In this document: positions 61,556-64,000 of the stretch, piece by piece
How the letters are laid out: each line of letters starts with the position of its first letter
Position numbering within the stretch: the stretch's first letter is position 1
NCBI RefSeq assembly: GCF_008704535.1
Contig: NZ_CP023701.1
Span: 1,736,001 to 1,800,000 of the forward strand
Reading direction: 5' to 3'
DNA: 64,000 bases
From: Streptomyces subrutilus
GTDB taxonomy: Bacteria; Actinomycetota; Actinomycetes; Streptomycetales; Streptomycetaceae
Position numbers and translations under genes: made by a program
Notes under the pieces: model-generated
The model's database searches: none
Seen by the model: only the letters and a program-made list of their open reading frames with translations
Told to the model about the DNA's origin: nothing

Positions 61556-62977
61556 CTAGGCCGTCTCTTTCGGATCTTGCCGGGCCCCCGGCGGCGCGTG
61601 GTGGGACGGGTACGGGGTGGTGTGCGGGGAGGCCGGCCGGCGCCAGCGGGACAGGACGCGGAGCATCGTGGCCGGGCCCAGCAGGGTGTCCGGCGTCGCG
61701 GACAGGGACAGCACCCCGAAGAAGCGGGCGGCCACGGCCGGGTCGGCGTTGGCGCCGACGATCACGCGGGACATGTAGCGCTGCATGATCCGGGTGGTGC
61801 GGTCCGGTGGCGGGCCGTCTGTCTGCGGGTAGCGCAGGTCCTCGCTCGTGGCGATCTGCCAGGCCGTCTCGGCCGCGGCCGCGGTGCTGCGCTGGATCCG
61901 CCGCACCGCCCCCGGGACCTCCCGCGGGGACAGGGTGCGCAGTTCCTCGCGCAGGGCGTCCGCGGCCAGGGCGGCCACGGTCATCCCGTGCCCGTACACG
62001 GGGTTGAAGCGGCAGGCCGCGTCGCCGAGGACCAGGAAGCCGTCGGGTGCGTGCTCCAGGCGCTCGTAGTGGCGGCGTTCGTTCGCGGTGTTGCGGAAGC
62101 CGACCGGCGAGGACAGGGGCTGCGCGTCGCGGAGGGCGTCGTGCAGGGCGGGGCTGCGCAGGCTGCGGGCGAAGCCGAGGAACTCCTCCTCCGCGGTGGG
62201 CGGGGCGTGGTCGCCGTTGCCGATGAGCGTCGCCAGCCACCGGTCGCCCTCCAGCGGGACCAGCACGCCGCCGCGCGGGCTGTCGGGACGGCCCTGCACG
62301 TACATCCCCCGCCAGCGGCGCGCGGGGTCGGGCGGGACGGCGTAGGAGCGGCTGGAGTAGCCGAGCCGGGAGTCGTAGCGGGTGGTCGCGGGGACGGGGT
62401 GGCCGAGGGCGGCGAGCCAGTCGGGGGCCCTGGAGGTGCGTCCGGTCGCGTCGACCACGAGCCGGGCCGGCAGCCGTTCGCCGCTCCGCAGTTCCACGCC
62501 GGCCACCGAGCGGCCGTCCGCAGCGGCCACCAGCCCGGTGGCCGTGCACCGCGCCCGTACGCGGATCCGGGCGTCGCGCAGCACCTGGCCGCGCAGGGTC
62601 CGGTCGAGCAGTTCCCGGCTGCCGAGCAGGGCCCGGGCGCCGTGCACCGGGAGGAACCAGTCGGCGGGGCTGAGCCACAGGAAGTCGCGGGGCAGGTCCA
62701 GCAGGACCGCCCCGCCCGCGAGCAGGCGCGCCGTGGTGCCGGGCAGCAGGTCCTCGATCAGGTCCACGCCCTTGGACCACAGCACGTGCGCGTGCCGCGA
62801 CTGCGGGACACCGGGCCGGAAGGCCGGTCCGGAGTCGGGGAGTTCGTCCCGTTCGACCACGGTGACGCGGTCGAAACGCTCGGCCAGGACCCGCGCCGCC
62901 AGCAGCCCGGCCACGCCCGCTCCGAGGACCACGGCGCCGTCGCGGGGTTCCGGGTGGTCGTCCATGTCGTCGTCCAT
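61556..62977 (-). CDS. FAD-dependent monooxygenase (PHBH-like)
   Basis: The product is 473 residues. The N-terminal Rossmann motif GAVVLGAGVAGLLAARVL binds FAD. SRHAHVLWSKGVDLIEDL follows, as in geranylgeranyl-reductase/halogenase-like groups. The FAD ribose motif is LVLGDAACRFNPVYGHGMTVAAL. The C-terminus is Pro-rich. The family hydroxylates aromatic or polyketide substrates or acts as a dehydrogenase; this member lacks a halogenase WxWxIP. ATG 62977 (a second Met four codons later is possible). No biosynthetic neighbours are obvious, so a role in secondary metabolism is only a guess. Confidence 0.85.
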   Translation of the reverse strand: MDDDMDDHPEPRDGAVVLGAGVAGLLAARVLAERFDRVTVVERDELPDSGPAFRPGVPQSRHAHVLWSKGVDLIEDLLPGTTARLLAGGAVLLDLPRDFLWLSPADWFLPVHGARALLGSRELLDRTLRGQVLRDARIRVRARCTATGLVAAADGRSVAGVELRSGERLPARLVVDATGRTSRAPDWLAALGHPVPATTRYDSRLGYSSRSYAVPPDPARRWRGMYVQGRPDSPRGGVLVPLEGDRWLATLIGNGDHAPPTAEEEFLGFARSLRSPALHDALRDAQPLSSPVGFRNTANERRHYERLEHAPDGFLVLGDAACRFNPVYGHGMTVAALAADALREELRTLSPREVPGAVRRIQRSTAAAAETAWQIATSEDLRYPQTDGPPPDRTTRIMQRYMSRVIVGANADPAVAARFFGVLSLSATPDTLLGPATMLRVLSRWRRPASPHTTPYPSHHAPPGARQDPKETA

Positions 62978-63096
62978 GCGGCCGAGTCTCCGGCGCGGCG
63001 GGGCGCTGCGGTCAGGTCCCGGCCGGGGCGCACGGACTCACACCGGGGCGCCCGGGGAAGCCCTGCCGGGGCGGCCGGGTCCGCGGGGCCGGGGCG

Positions 63097-64000
63097 TCAG
63101 CGCGGCAGGGAGGCGTACGAGACGCCCGTGAGCCGCTCGGAGGCGGCCCAGAGGCGCTCGCCGGAGGCGTCGTCCAGGGTCCACTTCGCCCGCCGGGAGC
63201 GCGCGGGCGCGCCGCGCCAGCCGAACCGCGGCCCGATGAACTCGTCCGGGCGGACCCCGGGCGCGGTGGCGGCGTAGAGCGTGGGCAGGGCGCCCGAGGC
63301 GGCGGGCTGGGCGAGGAGCGCGTTGCCGGCCGCCGTCATCCGCGAGGTGAGGGTGGGACCCTCCAGCCGCGCGGCGCCGGCGTGCAGGTTGCTGGAGGCG
63401 TAGCCGGGGTGGGCGGCGGCCGGGACGATCGTCTCGCGGGCTTCGGTGAAGCGGCGGGCCAGCTCGTGGGTGAACAGCAGGTTGGCGGTCTTGGATCGGC
63501 CGTAGGCGGTCCAGCGGCGGTAGTCGCGCTCACTGCCGAGGTCGTCGTGATCGATGTCGCCGAGGGCGTGGAAGGCGCTGGAGACGTTGACGATCCGGGC
63601 GCCGGGGGCGGCGGCGCGCAGCCGCGGCAGCAGCAGTCCGGTCAGGGCGAAGTGTCCGAGGTGGTTGACGCCGAACTGGGTCTCGAAGCCGTCGGCGGTG
63701 CGGCCGTAGGGCAGTGCCATCACCCCGGCGTTGTTCACCAGCAGGTCCAGGGAGGCGTGGCGGCGGCCGTACCCCTGCGCGAACTCCCGTACGGACGAGA
63801 GGTCGGCGAGGTCCAGCTCGGTGAACTCCACCTCGGCGGCCGGGACTTCGGTACGCAGCCGGATCACGGCGGCGCGGCCCCGGGCGGCGCTGCGGCAGGC
63901 CAGCACCACGACCGCGCCGCGCCGGGCGAGCTCGCGGGCGGTGACGTAGCCGATCCCGCTGTTGGCGCCGGTCACGACCGCGGTGCGGCCGCTCTGGTCC
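63097..64000 (-). CDS. Short-chain dehydrogenase/reductase (5' end beyond window)
   Basis: The frame is open to the window edge; the visible part is about 300 residues. TGANSGIGYVTARELARRGA is the NAD(P) glycine motif; NNAGVMALPYGR and NHLGHFALTGLLLP follow; the catalytic Ser is in VNVSSAFHALG and Tyr-x3-Lys is YGRSK. The C-terminal about 60 residues resemble the retinol-dehydrogenase/protochlorophyllide-reductase-like SDR group. The start lies outside the window, so the true N-terminus is unseen. It is co-directional with the FAD monooxygenase upstream of the 119-base gap. Confidence 0.88.
   Translation of the reverse strand, partial: DQSGRTAVVTGANSGIGYVTARELARRGAVVVLACRSAARGRAAVIRLRTEVPAAEVEFTELDLADLSSVREFAQGYGRRHASLDLLVNNAGVMALPYGRTADGFETQFGVNHLGHFALTGLLLPRLRAAAPGARIVNVSSAFHALGDIDHDDLGSERDYRRWTAYGRSKTANLLFTHELARRFTEARETIVPAAAHPGYASSNLHAGAARLEGPTLTSRMTAAGNALLAQPAASGALPTLYAATAPGVRPDEFIGPRFGWRGAPARSRRAKWTLDDASGERLWAASERLTGVSYASLPR

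Overview
The window is high-GC actinobacterial DNA, almost certainly a Streptomyces chromosome. The grounds are strong G/C third-position bias, frequent GTG and TTG starts, ATGA/GTGA translational coupling, twin P450s beside a crotonase, a SpoIIE-type phosphatase with several sensor domains, a Pls/PosA-family peptide synthetase and a remnant of a pSAM2/SLP1-like integrative element. I recognised no rRNA, tRNA or CRISPR array. Layout: (1) bases 1-3300 hold the tail of one cytochrome P450, a second P450 coupled to an enoyl-CoA hydratase-like protein, and a small secreted Gly/Asp/Trp-rich protein. (2) Bases 3331-17515 are all on the minus strand: an M1 aminopeptidase overlapping a Pls/PosA-type synthetase (a likely make/degrade pair for a homopoly-amino acid), a PAS-GAF-SpoIIE-HATPase regulator, a VanW-family protein, a coupled MFS exporter and TolB-like protein, and a family 2 glycosyltransferase. 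(3) Bases 17907-41125 form a large surface-polysaccharide locus. A plus-strand operon makes amino sugars (Gfo/Idh/MocA dehydrogenase, extended SDR, two DegT aminotransferases, NeuD-like acyltransferase), followed by a large secreted DMFase-like/DUF4082 protein and glycosyltransferases. There are three Wzz-like chain-length proteins, one of them fused to a Wzy-type polymerase. A minus-strand arm carries a Wzx flippase, a beta-helix protein, WecB-, WecC- and WecG-like enzymes, an unrecognised alpha-helical protein and a WbpD-like N-acetyltransferase. WecB/WecC, or the equivalent WbpA/B/E/D/I set, would supply an N-acetylated mannosaminuronic-acid-type sugar nucleotide. TagA/WecG and the GT2 enzymes would build a lipid-linked repeat, Wzx would flip it, and the Wzy domain plus Wzz proteins would polymerise it. 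The initiating phosphoglycosyltransferase is not in the window.  (4) Bases 41485-44290 are a shrunken integrative element: a SpdB/DUF2637 fragment, an N-terminally truncated RepSA-like initiator running in one frame into an intact-looking tyrosine integrase, a (TGCC)7 tract at the junction, and arm-site-like repeats at both ends. (5) Bases 44295-56832 are a lower-GC toxin island: a 2443-residue secreted RHS protein with a pretoxin HINT domain and a C-terminal deaminase-like toxin, an overlapping probable immunity gene, and a divergent LamG/ricin-lectin secreted protein. (6) Bases 56996-64000 are mostly chromosomal genes: a GNAT acetyltransferase, a single-domain voltage-gated cation channel, tsaD, a frameshifted gene remnant, a secreted or membrane-tethered trypsin-like protease, an FAD monooxygenase, and the start-truncated end of a short-chain dehydrogenase. 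All calls come from reading translations and motifs by eye. Family names rest on recognised signatures, and substrates are inference.
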